From: TMP-86 sp044226865 | GTDB lineage: Bacteria > Pseudomonadota > Gammaproteobacteria > Steroidobacterales > Steroidobacteraceae | Direction: 5' to 3' | NCBI GenBank assembly: GCA_044226865.1 | Contig: JBGAGE010000004.1 | Coordinates: 124,001-188,000, forward strand | DNA: 64,000 nucleotides | Shown here: piece by piece, positions 33,947-42,770 of the stretch | How the letters are laid out: each line of letters opens with the position of its first letter | How positions within the stretch are numbered: position 1 is the first letter of the stretch | Notes under the pieces: model-generated | What the model was told of the DNA's origin: nothing | Databases searched by the model: none | Seen by the model: the letters and a program-made list of their open reading frames with translations, nothing else | Program-made: the position numbers and the translations under genes

Positions 33947-35116
33947 ACGCATCCGGATACGCTCGTGGCGCTCGCCGATCGCGGCATCGATACGGATTCC
34001 GATGTCGCGCCCCCCATCCACCAGACCGCGACCTTCGCGGCCGAGAGCGATGCGGATTTTGCGGAGATGTCCGCCGCCGCGCGCCACCCGCGCTATTACA
34101 CACGCGACGGCAATCCCACCGCGCAGCGCGCCGAGGCGATCATCGCCGCGCTGGAGGGCGCGGAAGCGGCCCTTCTGACCGCCTCGGGGATGAGCGCCAT
34201 CAGCACGGCGCTCCTCACGCTGCTGTCGGCGGGCGACCACGTGGTCGCGCAACGTACGCATTACATGGGCACCACCCAGTTGCTGAGCTCGGTGCTGCCG
34301 CGATTCGGTGTCGAGGTGAGCCTCGTCGAGCAAGGGTCCATCGATGCCTTCCAGGCAGCCCTGCGACCATCCACCAAGGTCATCCTGCTGGAATCGCCCG
34401 CCAATCCGCTGCTCACGCTCACCGATCTTACGGCCGTCGCCGGCCTTGCGCGCCGGCACGGCGCTCTTTCCATATGCGACAACACGATCGCTTCGCCGGT
34501 GAACCAGAATCCTCTGCGGCTGGGGGTGGACCTCGTGGTGCACAGCGCCACCAAGTTCCTGGGAGGGCATCACGATCTGCTGCTGGGCGCGATCGCCGGT
34601 TCGCGTGAATTGCTGGAGCGCATCTGGCATGTCTCGCTTGCGCTCGGGCCGGTACCCGACCCGATGGCTGCCTGGCTGTTGATCCGCGGCCTGCGCACGC
34701 TGCCACTGCGCATCGCGCGCCAGAATGACTCGGCGCTACAGGTGGCGACCCTGTTGTCGCGGCATCCGCAGGTCGCCCGGGTTCACTACCCCGGCCTGGC
34801 AACGCATCCGCAACACTCGCTCGCGCGCGCACAGATGCCCGGTGGCTTCGGCGGATTGCTCAGCTTCGAGCTGCGCGGCGGATTCGCAGCGGCGCAGGCC
34901 CTCATCAATGCCATGACCATCCCGGTGCGGGCGGTCAGCTTCGGCGGCTTCGAGTCGCTGGCCACGCAGCCCGCCGCCATGTGGGCGGGTTCCATCGGCG
35001 AGGAGAAGGCGCGGGAATCCGGCATCGCGCCGGGATTGATCCGGTTCTCCGTCGGGCTCGAGCATCCGGAGGATTTGCTCGCCGACCTGCGCAACGCCCT
35101 CGCGGCGGCGGCTTGA
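33938..35116 (+). CDS. Trans-sulfuration family PLP enzyme (cystathionine gamma-synthase/lyase-like)
   Basis: A 392-residue fold-type I PLP enzyme, distinct from the MetC-like protein at 27611. YYTRDGNPTAQRAEAIIAALEG and TASGMSAISTALL form the cofactor pocket, SICDNTIASPVNQNPL the Asp region, and VVHSATKFLGGHHDLLLGA the Schiff-base Lys. C-terminal VSFGGFESLATQPAAM and IRFSVGLEHPEDLLADL are typical. AGAGGA lies before the ATG. It is followed at 7 bp by a flavin-binding protein gene, so the two are cotranscribed. Confidence 0.87.
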   Translation: MLITHPDTLVALADRGIDTDSDVAPPIHQTATFAAESDADFAEMSAAARHPRYYTRDGNPTAQRAEAIIAALEGAEAALLTASGMSAISTALLTLLSAGDHVVAQRTHYMGTTQLLSSVLPRFGVEVSLVEQGSIDAFQAALRPSTKVILLESPANPLLTLTDLTAVAGLARRHGALSICDNTIASPVNQNPLRLGVDLVVHSATKFLGGHHDLLLGAIAGSRELLERIWHVSLALGPVPDPMAAWLLIRGLRTLPLRIARQNDSALQVATLLSRHPQVARVHYPGLATHPQHSLARAQMPGGFGGLLSFELRGGFAAAQALINAMTIPVRAVSFGGFESLATQPAAMWAGSIGEEKARESGIAPGLIRFSVGLEHPEDLLADLRNALAAAA

Positions 35117-35123
35117 GCTGGGC

Positions 35124-35711
35124 ATGACATCCACCGATGCATCGACGGTGCGCGGCCGGCTGCGCCGCGCCGACAAGGTCATGAGCGACGCCGAGGCCCG
35201 GTCGTTTTTGAGCCAGGCCTTCTGTGGGCGCACGGCAACGCTGGGCTCGGATGGCTTTCCCTACGTCGTGCCGAACCTGTTCGTTTGGCACGAGGATTCC
35301 GTTTGGCTGCATACGGCGCGCTCGAACGGACATTTTGCGCGTAACGTGGCCCACGAAAGCCGCGTCTGCTTCGAGATCGACGAGCCCGGCGAGGTATTTC
35401 CCTACGGCCACATCGAGTGCGACACGTCCGTCTCATTCCGCTCGCTGGTGTTGTTCGGTCGTATCGCCGTAGTCGATGACGCGGAGCAGGCGCGCCGGTT
35501 CTTCGAATTGTTCATGGCCAAGTACGCGCCGGCGGATTCGTGGGGTAGGGACAAGGGTTCCTTCCCGCGCCTGAAAGCAACGCAGGTGTACCGGATCGTG
35601 CCCGACTCGATGACGGGGAAGGCCGGTGTCCTGCCGGCGGCGGAGGCGCGCTGGCCGGCGAAGAACAACACGCTGTCGCCGCAGTGGAAACGCGGGGTAC
35701 CGGATGCGTGA
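35124..35711 (+). CDS. Pyridoxamine 5'-phosphate oxidase-like flavin-binding protein
   Basis: A 195-residue split-barrel protein. CGRTATLGSDGFPYVVPNLFVWHEDSVWLHT is the usual beta-barrel opening, SRVCFEIDEPGEVFPYG and FRSLVLFGRIAVVDD the core. It resembles the PNPOx-like/NimA subgroup that binds FMN, haem or F420. Probable cytoplasmic oxidoreductase or sensor. Same transcription unit as the PLP enzyme; it converges with the VOC gene. Confidence 0.82.
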   Translation: MTSTDASTVRGRLRRADKVMSDAEARSFLSQAFCGRTATLGSDGFPYVVPNLFVWHEDSVWLHTARSNGHFARNVAHESRVCFEIDEPGEVFPYGHIECDTSVSFRSLVLFGRIAVVDDAEQARRFFELFMAKYAPADSWGRDKGSFPRLKATQVYRIVPDSMTGKAGVLPAAEARWPAKNNTLSPQWKRGVPDA

Positions 35712-35719
35712 GGGCCGTG

Positions 35720-36517
35720 CTAACCGCCCTTCGGACCCACCACGCCGAATAGGGCGCCTTGCGGATCGGTGGCGACGACGATCCACAGACCACCGGGCAC
35801 TTCCATGGGACCCCACATGACGCGGCCACCGTTGGTTTCGATGGCGGCTTTGGCCGCCATGGTCGACGGCACGCCGAAGTAGAACAGCCATCCGCCCCCG
35901 GGCGCGTTGGCGGGCTTTTGCATGATGGCGCCGAGGCGCACGCCGTCGTGGTCGATGAAGCCGTAGTCGCCCATCTCTCCCATGGGCATGGCTTCGTTGA
36001 ATTCGAAGCCGAAATGCTTGGCGTAGAATCGCTTGGCGCGTGCCTGGTCGCTGCTGCCGAGTTCGTTCCAGCGCACGCGTTGTGCCTTTTCCACATCGAA
36101 CACATCGCTCTTCGCCTCAGGTTTGCCCGGCGGAGGGATGGGCGTCATGACGTAGAAGGGCGCGCCCATGGGATCGGTCACCATCGCAATGGCGCCCACG
36201 GGCAGGTTCATGCGCGGCATGAGCGTCCGGCCGCCTTCGGCTTCGATGGCCTTCACGGCCGCATCGACATCCGTGACGTGCAGATACCCCACCCAGGCGG
36301 GGCGCGCGCCCTGCTGCAGATGTTCAGCCTTGAGTTGCATCACGCCGCCGGCATTGCCGCCATCGCCCCTGCCGATCATGCGGTAGTCCATGTCCCCGGC
36401 TTGTGGATCCGGCCGTTCGGGGATCTTCCACCCGACCACTGCGCCATAGAACCTGGCTGCAGCGGAGGCATCGTTGGTCATGAGTTCGTACCAGATGAAG
36501 CTGCCGGGCTTGCTCAT
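35720..36517 (-). CDS. VOC-family (glyoxalase/dioxygenase fold) protein, two domains
   Basis: A 265-residue protein with two VOC modules. The first opens PGSFIWYELMTNDASAAARFYGAVVGWKI, the second QRVRWNELGSSDQARAKRFYAKHFGFEFNE. Each is followed by the usual GGVMQL / GAIMQKP and GGRTLM / GGRVMWGP strands. It overlaps the TetR gene by four bases (ATGA) and is likely under that repressor. Function could be detoxification of a small electrophile; not resolvable from sequence. Confidence 0.83.
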   Translation of the reverse strand: MSKPGSFIWYELMTNDASAAARFYGAVVGWKIPERPDPQAGDMDYRMIGRGDGGNAGGVMQLKAEHLQQGARPAWVGYLHVTDVDAAVKAIEAEGGRTLMPRMNLPVGAIAMVTDPMGAPFYVMTPIPPPGKPEAKSDVFDVEKAQRVRWNELGSSDQARAKRFYAKHFGFEFNEAMPMGEMGDYGFIDHDGVRLGAIMQKPANAPGGGWLFYFGVPSTMAAKAAIETNGGRVMWGPMEVPGGLWIVVATDPQGALFGVVGPKGG

Positions 36518-37155
36518 TGCAAGGTCTCCTTGGAAAAAAGAAGGGTGAGATGGGTCTTCAGGTGTGAGATGGCTTCGAGCAGAGGAGTTCGATCGCCGCG
36601 CGCCTTCGAGACGACGAATCCGCCCTGCAGAACGGTCTGCGTGTACAACGCAAGGCTATCGGCGCTGACCGCTGCGCGCGGTGGATGCCGCTCGATGGCT
36701 TCGCGGAAATCCTGCGCCAGGCGCCCCGCGTGCTCGATGATGGATGCGCCGCAGGCCGCGCGAATCGGATCGCAGGTCGCAAACACTTCCTGCACCAGGG
36801 TGCCGGCGAAGCAGGTGATGGACTCCAGCGGACCGTCCGCCAAGGCCGCGCGAAAATCCAGGTACGCCATGACGCGTTGCAGGGGATCGGGATGGCGGTG
36901 GTAGTCGGCGCCCGCGAACAACTGGCTGGTGACGGCGTTCCAATGATCGGCGGCCGCGGCGCCGAGCTCGTCCTTGGAGGCGAAGTGATGGAAGAAGGCG
37001 CCCTTGGTCACGCCCGCCGCTGTACACAGTTGATCCACACTGGTGGCCGCCCAGCCTTGCTTTCGCACCAGCGTGAGGGCGGCATCGAGCAGCGCGGTGC
37101 GGGCCGACCCGCGCTGTGGCGATGCAACAGGGGTTTTGCTAGAGCGGCGGGCCAT
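36514..37155 (-). CDS. TetR-family repressor
   Basis: A 213-residue regulator. N-terminal helix-turn-helix: ARTALLDAALTLVRKQGWAATSVDQLCTAAGVTKGAFFHHFASKDEL. The C-terminal ligand domain is of the TetR_C type with ESITCFAGTLVQEVF. First gene of a two-gene operon with the VOC protein. The start at 37155 is where the promoter at 37162-37190 places the transcript start, so the mRNA may be leaderless. Frame extensions upstream cross the operator and are not coding. Confidence 0.9.
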   Translation of the reverse strand: MARRSSKTPVASPQRGSARTALLDAALTLVRKQGWAATSVDQLCTAAGVTKGAFFHHFASKDELGAAAADHWNAVTSQLFAGADYHRHPDPLQRVMAYLDFRAALADGPLESITCFAGTLVQEVFATCDPIRAACGASIIEHAGRLAQDFREAIERHPPRAAVSADSLALYTQTVLQGGFVVSKARGDRTPLLEAISHLKTHLTLLFSKETLQ

Positions 37156-37161
37156 AGCGGA

Positions 37162-37190
37162 ACCATAACCAACCGGTTGGTATGTGTCAA
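37162..37190 (-). promoter_or_regulatory. TetR operator between -35 and -10 of its own promoter
   Basis: A perfect 14-bp palindrome ACCAACCGGTTGGT lies at 37168-37181. On the minus strand TTGACA (37190-37185) and TATGGT (37167-37162) flank it with a 17-bp spacer. Seven bases downstream is the ATG of the TetR gene, which implies a leaderless message and tight autorepression. Confidence 0.75.
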
Positions 37191-37262
37191 TAGCCCATGT
37201 CCCGACCCGCGAGACTGTATGCTTGCGTACCAAACGCCGGCGGGTAGTTGCGAGGGGAATGC

Positions 37263-38486
37263 GTGACATCGAGCAATACGGGCAAGGCAGGAGCGGCACT
37301 GACGGCCGCCTGGGCGCAATACCACGACGCCGTCGAACGGGCGCGCGCGGCGGTGGAGGCAACACCGCGCTTCATCGAACGGCCCGAGCACCGGGCGGCG
37401 GCCTACCAGCAATTGGCTGAAGCGCAGGCCATGGCCTACAGCTTCGCACTGGCGCCGCGCATGGATCACCCGGCGGTCAATACACACTCCTGGTATTCCT
37501 ACTTCTATACGCTCGGAGGCACCTCGCCGGACTTCTACTATGGAAGCCTGCTGCTCGATGGCCGCAAGACCTACCGGCTGACCGGGCGCATCGGTGATCT
37601 GAAGCTCCTGTTGTTCCAGGTCTACAGCCGGTTGCTCGGTCATCCGCAGGGCAGGATGATCGCGGACGAGGACTTCAGCCGCTTCCAGAAGCGGACCGAT
37701 GGTTCGATCGAATGCATCATCAGCGCCACCCGCCATGATGGAAATTGGATTCCGCTGGATGCCTCCTCGAACCTGAACTTCATCTTCATCCGCCGCGCCG
37801 TGTCGGATTGGTACGGCGATCGCGGCGAACTCGACATCAGCGTCGTCGATGGTCCCGTCGAGCATGATGATTGCGGCGAAACATTCGTGGCGGAGCGGCT
37901 GGTGGCCGCCGCGCACTTCCTGGAATTCCTGGTGGTGAAGTGGAGCGTCGGTGTCTACGACCTGTATCTTTCCAAGAACGCCGGCGCGAAGAACAGCCTC
38001 GCCGTCATTCCCGGACGCTCCATTGCCGCTGATTTCGTGGGCAGCCCCGCCACCAACTACATGTGGGGCGTGTACGACATCCGTCCCGACGAAGCTCTGG
38101 TGATCGAGTCCGATGTGCCCGATGCCGGCTATTGGTCCTACCAGATCATGGATGTCTGGTGCCGTCCGTTCGATTTCCGCGACCGGCAAAGCGACATCAA
38201 CATGTCACGCGTCGCGGTGGATCGCGACGGCAGGTTTCGCGCGGTGATCTCGCTGTCGGATCCGGGCGTATTCAATTGGATGGACGCGTACGGCCGCGGC
38301 GAAGGCACGATCACCGGTCGTGCCTACCACTCGCGCGGGGAACCTCCCCAGCCCACGGCCACGGTGGTGAAGTTGGCCGACCTGCGCCGGCACCTGCCGG
38401 CGGACACACGCTACGTGAGCGCCGAGGAAAGGGCGCGGCAACTCGCCTACCGCCGCACCGGCTACCAGCGCCTGTTCGGGGATTGA
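37263..38486 (+). CDS. DUF1214-domain protein
   Basis: A 407-residue soluble protein. The C-terminal third matches DUF1214: NYMWGVYDIRPDEALVIESDVPDAGYWSYQIMDVWCRPFDF, then SVNM-type DINMSRVAVDRDGRFRAVIS and SDPGVFNWMDAYGRGEG. The N-terminal part has HSWYSYFYTLGGTSPDFYYGS. The GTG at 37263 has AGGGGAAT just upstream. Divergent from the TetR-VOC operon and possibly controlled from the same 108-bp gap. Enzymatic role unknown. Confidence 0.78.
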   Translation: MTSSNTGKAGAALTAAWAQYHDAVERARAAVEATPRFIERPEHRAAAYQQLAEAQAMAYSFALAPRMDHPAVNTHSWYSYFYTLGGTSPDFYYGSLLLDGRKTYRLTGRIGDLKLLLFQVYSRLLGHPQGRMIADEDFSRFQKRTDGSIECIISATRHDGNWIPLDASSNLNFIFIRRAVSDWYGDRGELDISVVDGPVEHDDCGETFVAERLVAAAHFLEFLVVKWSVGVYDLYLSKNAGAKNSLAVIPGRSIAADFVGSPATNYMWGVYDIRPDEALVIESDVPDAGYWSYQIMDVWCRPFDFRDRQSDINMSRVAVDRDGRFRAVISLSDPGVFNWMDAYGRGEGTITGRAYHSRGEPPQPTATVVKLADLRRHLPADTRYVSAEERARQLAYRRTGYQRLFGD

Positions 38487-38560
38487 GCAATCGAGCAGAA
38501 CGTCAACGGCGCCGTTGCGCGCGTTGCCATGACGATGCCGCGGCGTTGGTGGCGATTCCC

Positions 38561-39820
38561 TCAAGCCGTGTCGGCTGGTGGAATGCCGAACAATCGTGCG
38601 CGTTCCGCCACGAGTACCAGGGCCAGTGCCGCCAGTCCGCAGCCGAAGAATCCGACGGCCAGCGGCAGGGTGCTCCGGTCATATCGCTGGCCAATGCACA
38701 CACCGAGCAGTGCTGCGCCCATGGTGGTGACGAACCCCTGCAGCGACGCGGCGCTCCCCGCCAGCGCGCCCAGCGGTTCCATGGCGATGGCGTTGAAATT
38801 GCCCATGCACAAGGCGATGCAACCCATGAGAGCCGATTGCAGCAACAGGAAGGAAGCTTCAGTTTCCCAGCCGCGCCAGGCGATGAACGCGTGCACCCCC
38901 GCGATCAACACCAATACGAGCGTGGCGGAATGCGAGATGCGGCGCATGCCGACCCGCTCGACCAGGTGCGAGTTGAACAGTGCCATGACGGCCATGGTGC
39001 CGGCGACCAAGGCGAACATCAGCGGAAAACGCAATGGCGCGTGAAAGATGTCGCTGTAGATCTGCTGGATGGAATTGATGAAGCCGAACAGTCCACCGAG
39101 CAGGGCGGCGTTTGCCAGCGTATAGCAACAGGCCGTGCGATTGCCGATGACGGCCCGCATCGCCTGCAGCAGCGCGCGCGCACTCAATGCGCGGCGCTGC
39201 CCGCGCGGCAGCGTCTCTTGCAGGCGCAGCATGGTCCAGGCCAACAGCGCAAGGGCGAACACGGTCAGGAAGTGGAAGATGGAGCGCCAGGACCCCAGGT
39301 GCAGGATGAGCTGCCCCACCGAGGGCGCCAGCAACGGCACGATCATGAACACGATCTGCGTCAGCGACATCACACGCGACATCTGCGCGCCCGAGAATCC
39401 ATCGCGCACGATCGCCACGGCCACCACGCGCGCGCCGGCCGTCGCCAACCCCTGCAGGAATCGCAATGCGATCAGGAACTCGAACGTGGGTGCGAAGCCG
39501 CCAACGAGGCTGAACAACGCATAGGCGGCCAGGCAGGAAAGAATCACCGGACGGCGGCCGAACCGGTCCGATAGCGGCCCGTACAGCAATTGTCCGATCG
39601 AGTATCCGATCATGAACGCGCTGACCACCCATTGGGCCTGGTTCGCGCTGCTCAAGTTGAATGCCTGCGCCATGGCGGTGGTGGCGGGGAGCGCGGTGTC
39701 GATGGCCAGCGCGTTCAAGGCCATGATGGTGGCCAACAGGGTGACGAACTCGCCAAACCCGATCGATGGCCGGTGCGTCGGGGAGGCAGGCGCGGGATGC
39801 ATGTAAGGGCGGTTATCCAA
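38561..39820 (-). CDS. MFS drug-efflux transporter, Bcr/CflA type
   Basis: A 419-residue 12-helix MFS pump. The family motif A is GPLSDRFGRRPVILS between helices 2 and 3, preceded by LNALAIDTALPATTAMAQAF and followed by ALRFLQGLATAGARVVAVAIVRD (motif with Arg in helix 4) and VPLLAPSVGQLIL (motif C-like). Matches Bcr/CflA multidrug exporters. Gene stands alone, ending 75 bp from the DUF1214 gene, convergent. Confidence 0.88.
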   Translation of the reverse strand: MDNRPYMHPAPASPTHRPSIGFGEFVTLLATIMALNALAIDTALPATTAMAQAFNLSSANQAQWVVSAFMIGYSIGQLLYGPLSDRFGRRPVILSCLAAYALFSLVGGFAPTFEFLIALRFLQGLATAGARVVAVAIVRDGFSGAQMSRVMSLTQIVFMIVPLLAPSVGQLILHLGSWRSIFHFLTVFALALLAWTMLRLQETLPRGQRRALSARALLQAMRAVIGNRTACCYTLANAALLGGLFGFINSIQQIYSDIFHAPLRFPLMFALVAGTMAVMALFNSHLVERVGMRRISHSATLVLVLIAGVHAFIAWRGWETEASFLLLQSALMGCIALCMGNFNAIAMEPLGALAGSAASLQGFVTTMGAALLGVCIGQRYDRSTLPLAVGFFGCGLAALALVLVAERARLFGIPPADTA

Positions 39821-40005
39821 GCAGAACCGGCCACGAGCAAAGCCGTTTCAAGGAGCGCCCGCCGTTGTGGTAGGATGCGCCCCGCAAAAGCCAAGCAGGA
39901 CGGTGCAGTGACCGGCGCGATGGCGAGCCGGGCTCGTCAGCCGGCGTTGCAGAATCAATTATATCATTGATTTTTAAAAAGTTTCCGCCGCTTTTGCAAT
40001 CAAGT

Positions 40006-40082
40006 GCGCCCGTAGCTCAGTTGGATAGAGCATCACGCTACGAACGTGGGGGTCGGGAGTTCGAATCTCTCCGGGCGCGCCA
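40006..40082 (+). tRNA. tRNA-Arg (anticodon ACG)
   Basis: The 77 bases fold into a full cloverleaf: acceptor GCGCCCG / CGGGCGC, D-arm GCTC...GAGC, anticodon stem TCACG / CGTGG (one G-T pair) with loop CTACGAA giving anticodon ACG, and T-arm GGGAG TTCGAAT CTCTC. CCA is encoded. The 15 bases at 40052-40066 recur as a perfect inverted copy at 40135-40149. Confidence 0.97.
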
Positions 40083-40418
40083 TTTTCCCGGTTACCGCTT
40101 CACAAAGCGGAGTAGCTTCGGTTTGAACACCACAATTCGAACTCCCGACAGAAGACAAGCGAGTTCGACACGCCGTGTATACGGCGCGTCGCGAAGCGGC
40201 GCGGATCGCCCGAAGGGCGACCCCTACGGGGTACCCGAAGGGGCGAGGGCCGCAGGCCCGAGTAATCTCTCCGGGTTCTCCGATTCATCGAGCGGAGTGA
40301 TCCTGAGCGATGGCCGAACGCCGAGCGATCCGGCGACCACCGTGTCTTCGATCACTCAGACGCTGCGGCGCACGCTTAAGCTCTGCTAGCAGCCCGAATA
40401 GCCGGCCAAGCCAAAAAA
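40083..40418. repeat. Tandem mini-hairpin stretch after tRNA-Arg
   Basis: No gene. An inverted copy of the tRNA T-arm lies at 40135-40149. Then come consecutive small hairpins: CGCCGT/ACGGCG (40171-40186), TCGCCC-GAA-GGGCGA (40206-40220), CCCC-TAC-GGGG (40221-40231), CCC-GAAG-GGG (40234-40243) and GGGCC-GCA-GGCCC (40247-40259). A tRNA-tail-like AATCTCTCCGGG recurs at 40264-40275. The stretch looks like a repeat element or structured RNA rather than a terminator. Confidence 0.6.
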
Positions 40419-41576
40419 ATGCACTCCACCGCTCCCCCACGCCCGAAGCTCCCCGACGTCGGCACCACGATCTTTGCCGTCATCGGCGAACTCGCCGCCA
40501 AGCACGATGCCCTGAACCTCTCCCAAGGCGCCCCCAACTTCCCCTGCGATCCCGCCCTGATCGAAGCAGCCACCCGTGCCATGCACGCCGGCCACAATCA
40601 ATACTCCGCCATGACCGGCCTTGCGAGCCTGAAGGATGCGATCGCCGCCAAAACGCGCGCTGTCAACGGCGCCACCTACGATGCGGCGTCGGAAGTCACC
40701 GTCGTCGCCAGCGCGAGCCAAGGCCTGTACGCGGCGATCAGCGGCCTGGTGCACCCCGGTGATGAGGTGATCTACTTCGAGCCCGCGTTCGACAGTTACG
40801 CGCCGATCGTGCGCCTGCAGGGCGCCACGCCGGTGGCGATCAAGCTGTCGCCCGATGCGGGCTTTCGCGTGGACTGGGCGCAGGTGCGCGGCCGCATCAA
40901 TGCGCGCACGCGCATGATCATCATCAACACGCCACACAATCCATCGGCGACTGTGCTGTCCGCCGCCGACCTCGATGCGCTGGCGGAGCTCACGCGCGGC
41001 ACGCCCATCGTGGTGTTATCGGACGAGGTCTACGAGCACGTGGTCTTCGATGGCGCCGTCCATCAAAGTGCCTCGCGCCATGCGGAGCTTATCGAGCGCA
41101 GCGTCATCGTCTCGTCCTTCGGCAAGTCCTTTCACGTCACCGGCTGGCGGGTCGGCTATTGCCTGGCGCCTGCCGACCTCACGGAACAGATCCGCCTGGT
41201 GCATCAATTCATGATGTACGCAGCGGATACGCCGATGCAGTACGCCTTCGCAGAGATGCTGGTGGATGCGCAGAACTATCTGGGCCTGTCGGCGTTCTAC
41301 CAGAGAAAGCGTGACCTGCTGGTGAAGGCACTGGAGGGCTCGCGCTTCGAGTTGCTGCCCAGCGCCGGCAGCTTCTTCCTGCTGGCGAAATTCCGGCATT
41401 TTTCCCGGGAATCGGATAGCGATTTCGTGCTGCGCCTGATCCGCGATTTCCGCGTCGCCACCATTCCACTGTCGGCTTTTTACAGCGATGGCACGGACCA
41501 TGGGGTCATCCGCCTGAGCTTTTCCAAGGACGAGGCCACCTTGCTGGAGGGCGCCCGCCGGCTGTGCGCGGTGTAG
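40419..41576 (+). CDS. Methionine/KMTB-type aminotransferase (YbdL-like)
   Basis: A 385-residue class I/II PLP aminotransferase. DALNLSQGAPNFPCDPALIEAA, HNQYSAMTGLASLKDAI and IINTPHNPSATVL are the substrate and cofactor pocket; SSFGKSFHVTGWRVGYCLAP carries the Schiff-base Lys. The SQGAPNFPCD opening and LPDVGTTIF lead are typical of the YbdL/kynurenine aminotransferase branch, which acts on methionine in bacteria. Followed 9 bp later by a second aminotransferase. Confidence 0.87.
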   Translation: MHSTAPPRPKLPDVGTTIFAVIGELAAKHDALNLSQGAPNFPCDPALIEAATRAMHAGHNQYSAMTGLASLKDAIAAKTRAVNGATYDAASEVTVVASASQGLYAAISGLVHPGDEVIYFEPAFDSYAPIVRLQGATPVAIKLSPDAGFRVDWAQVRGRINARTRMIIINTPHNPSATVLSAADLDALAELTRGTPIVVLSDEVYEHVVFDGAVHQSASRHAELIERSVIVSSFGKSFHVTGWRVGYCLAPADLTEQIRLVHQFMMYAADTPMQYAFAEMLVDAQNYLGLSAFYQRKRDLLVKALEGSRFELLPSAGSFFLLAKFRHFSRESDSDFVLRLIRDFRVATIPLSAFYSDGTDHGVIRLSFSKDEATLLEGARRLCAV

Positions 41577-41585
41577 GCTATATAC

Positions 41586-42770
41586 ATGAGCCGCATGCGC
41601 TATTCACCGTTGGTCCAGCGTATCGCCGGAGAGGGCGCGGACGCCTGGGTCACGCATTACGAGGCCTGGGCCGAGCGCGAGCGCGGCGAGGACGTGATCC
41701 TGCTCAGCGTCGGGGATCCGGATCTCGACACACCCAAGCCGGTGGTGGAGACGGCGGTGGCGCGCCTGCGCGCCGGCGACACGCACTACACGCCATCCGG
41801 CGGACGGCACCACCTGCGCGAGGCCATCGCCGCGCAGCACCGCAGCCGCTACGGCCAGGACGTCGGCCCGGACAACGTCATCATGCTGTCGGGCGCGCAG
41901 AACGCGCTGTTCGTGTGCGCGCAATGCGTGGGCGGCCCCGGCGATGAGATCGTCGTGCTCGACCCGATGTACGCCACTTATCCCGCCACGGTGGAATCCG
42001 GCGGTGCAACGCTGGTGCGCGCCGGCTCACGCGCGCCGCAGGACTTTCGCCCGAATCTCGACAAGCTGGCGGCAGCCGTCTCACCGCGCACGCGCGCGTT
42101 GCTGTTTTCCACCCCCAGCAACCCCAGTGGCGTGATCTTGAACGAGGACGAGCTGGCCTTCATCGGCGAGCTCGCCCGGCGCCACGATCTGTGGATCCTC
42201 GCTGACCAGGTGTACGCGGGGCTTGCGCCAGGCGGGCGCGTGCCCAGCCTCGCCGCAAAGCTGCCCGAGCAGGTGGTGACGATCTCCAGCCTGTCGAAGA
42301 CGCATGCCATGCCCGGCTGGCGGGTCGGCTGGATGATAGGCCCGAAGGAGTTCGCGACGCACGCCGACCACCTGGCCATGTGCATGCTGTTCGGCCAGCC
42401 CGGTTTCATCCAGGAAGCGGCGGTGACCGCCTTGTCGATGGCGGAACAATCGGAAGATCACGTGCGCGAGTACTGCGCGCGGCGCCGCGACCTGATGCTA
42501 GCGGGGCTGTCGGGGATCCGCGGGCTTCGCTGCCATGTGCCCGCCGCCGGCATGTTCATGCTCGTCGACGTCAGCGGCACCGGCCTCGACGGCTGGCATT
42601 TCATGCGGGCGTTGTACGCCGCGGAGAAGGTGTCCGTGCTGGATGGCGGCGTATTCGGCCGCGACACGGCAGGCGTAGTGCGGATCTGCTTCGCCGTCGA
42701 TGAGAAGACGATCGAGGACGCCTGTGCCCGCATCCGGCGTTTTGTCAGCTCCCATGTTTCAGCACCTTGA
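41586..42770 (+). CDS. Class I/II aminotransferase, AruH-like
   Basis: A 394-residue PLP aminotransferase. MRYSPLVQRIAGEGADAW, LLSVGDPDLDTP, THYTPSGGRHHLREAIAAQH, FSTPSNPSGVIL and SSLSKTHAMPGWRVGWMIGP (Schiff-base Lys) match arginine:pyruvate aminotransferase AruH of Pseudomonas closely in order and spacing. Arginine as substrate is plausible but not proven. Probably cotranscribed with the preceding aminotransferase. Its 3' end overlaps the convergent GGDEF-EAL gene by 26 bp. Confidence 0.85.
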   Translation: MSRMRYSPLVQRIAGEGADAWVTHYEAWAERERGEDVILLSVGDPDLDTPKPVVETAVARLRAGDTHYTPSGGRHHLREAIAAQHRSRYGQDVGPDNVIMLSGAQNALFVCAQCVGGPGDEIVVLDPMYATYPATVESGGATLVRAGSRAPQDFRPNLDKLAAAVSPRTRALLFSTPSNPSGVILNEDELAFIGELARRHDLWILADQVYAGLAPGGRVPSLAAKLPEQVVTISSLSKTHAMPGWRVGWMIGPKEFATHADHLAMCMLFGQPGFIQEAAVTALSMAEQSEDHVREYCARRRDLMLAGLSGIRGLRCHVPAAGMFMLVDVSGTGLDGWHFMRALYAAEKVSVLDGGVFGRDTAGVVRICFAVDEKTIEDACARIRRFVSSHVSAP

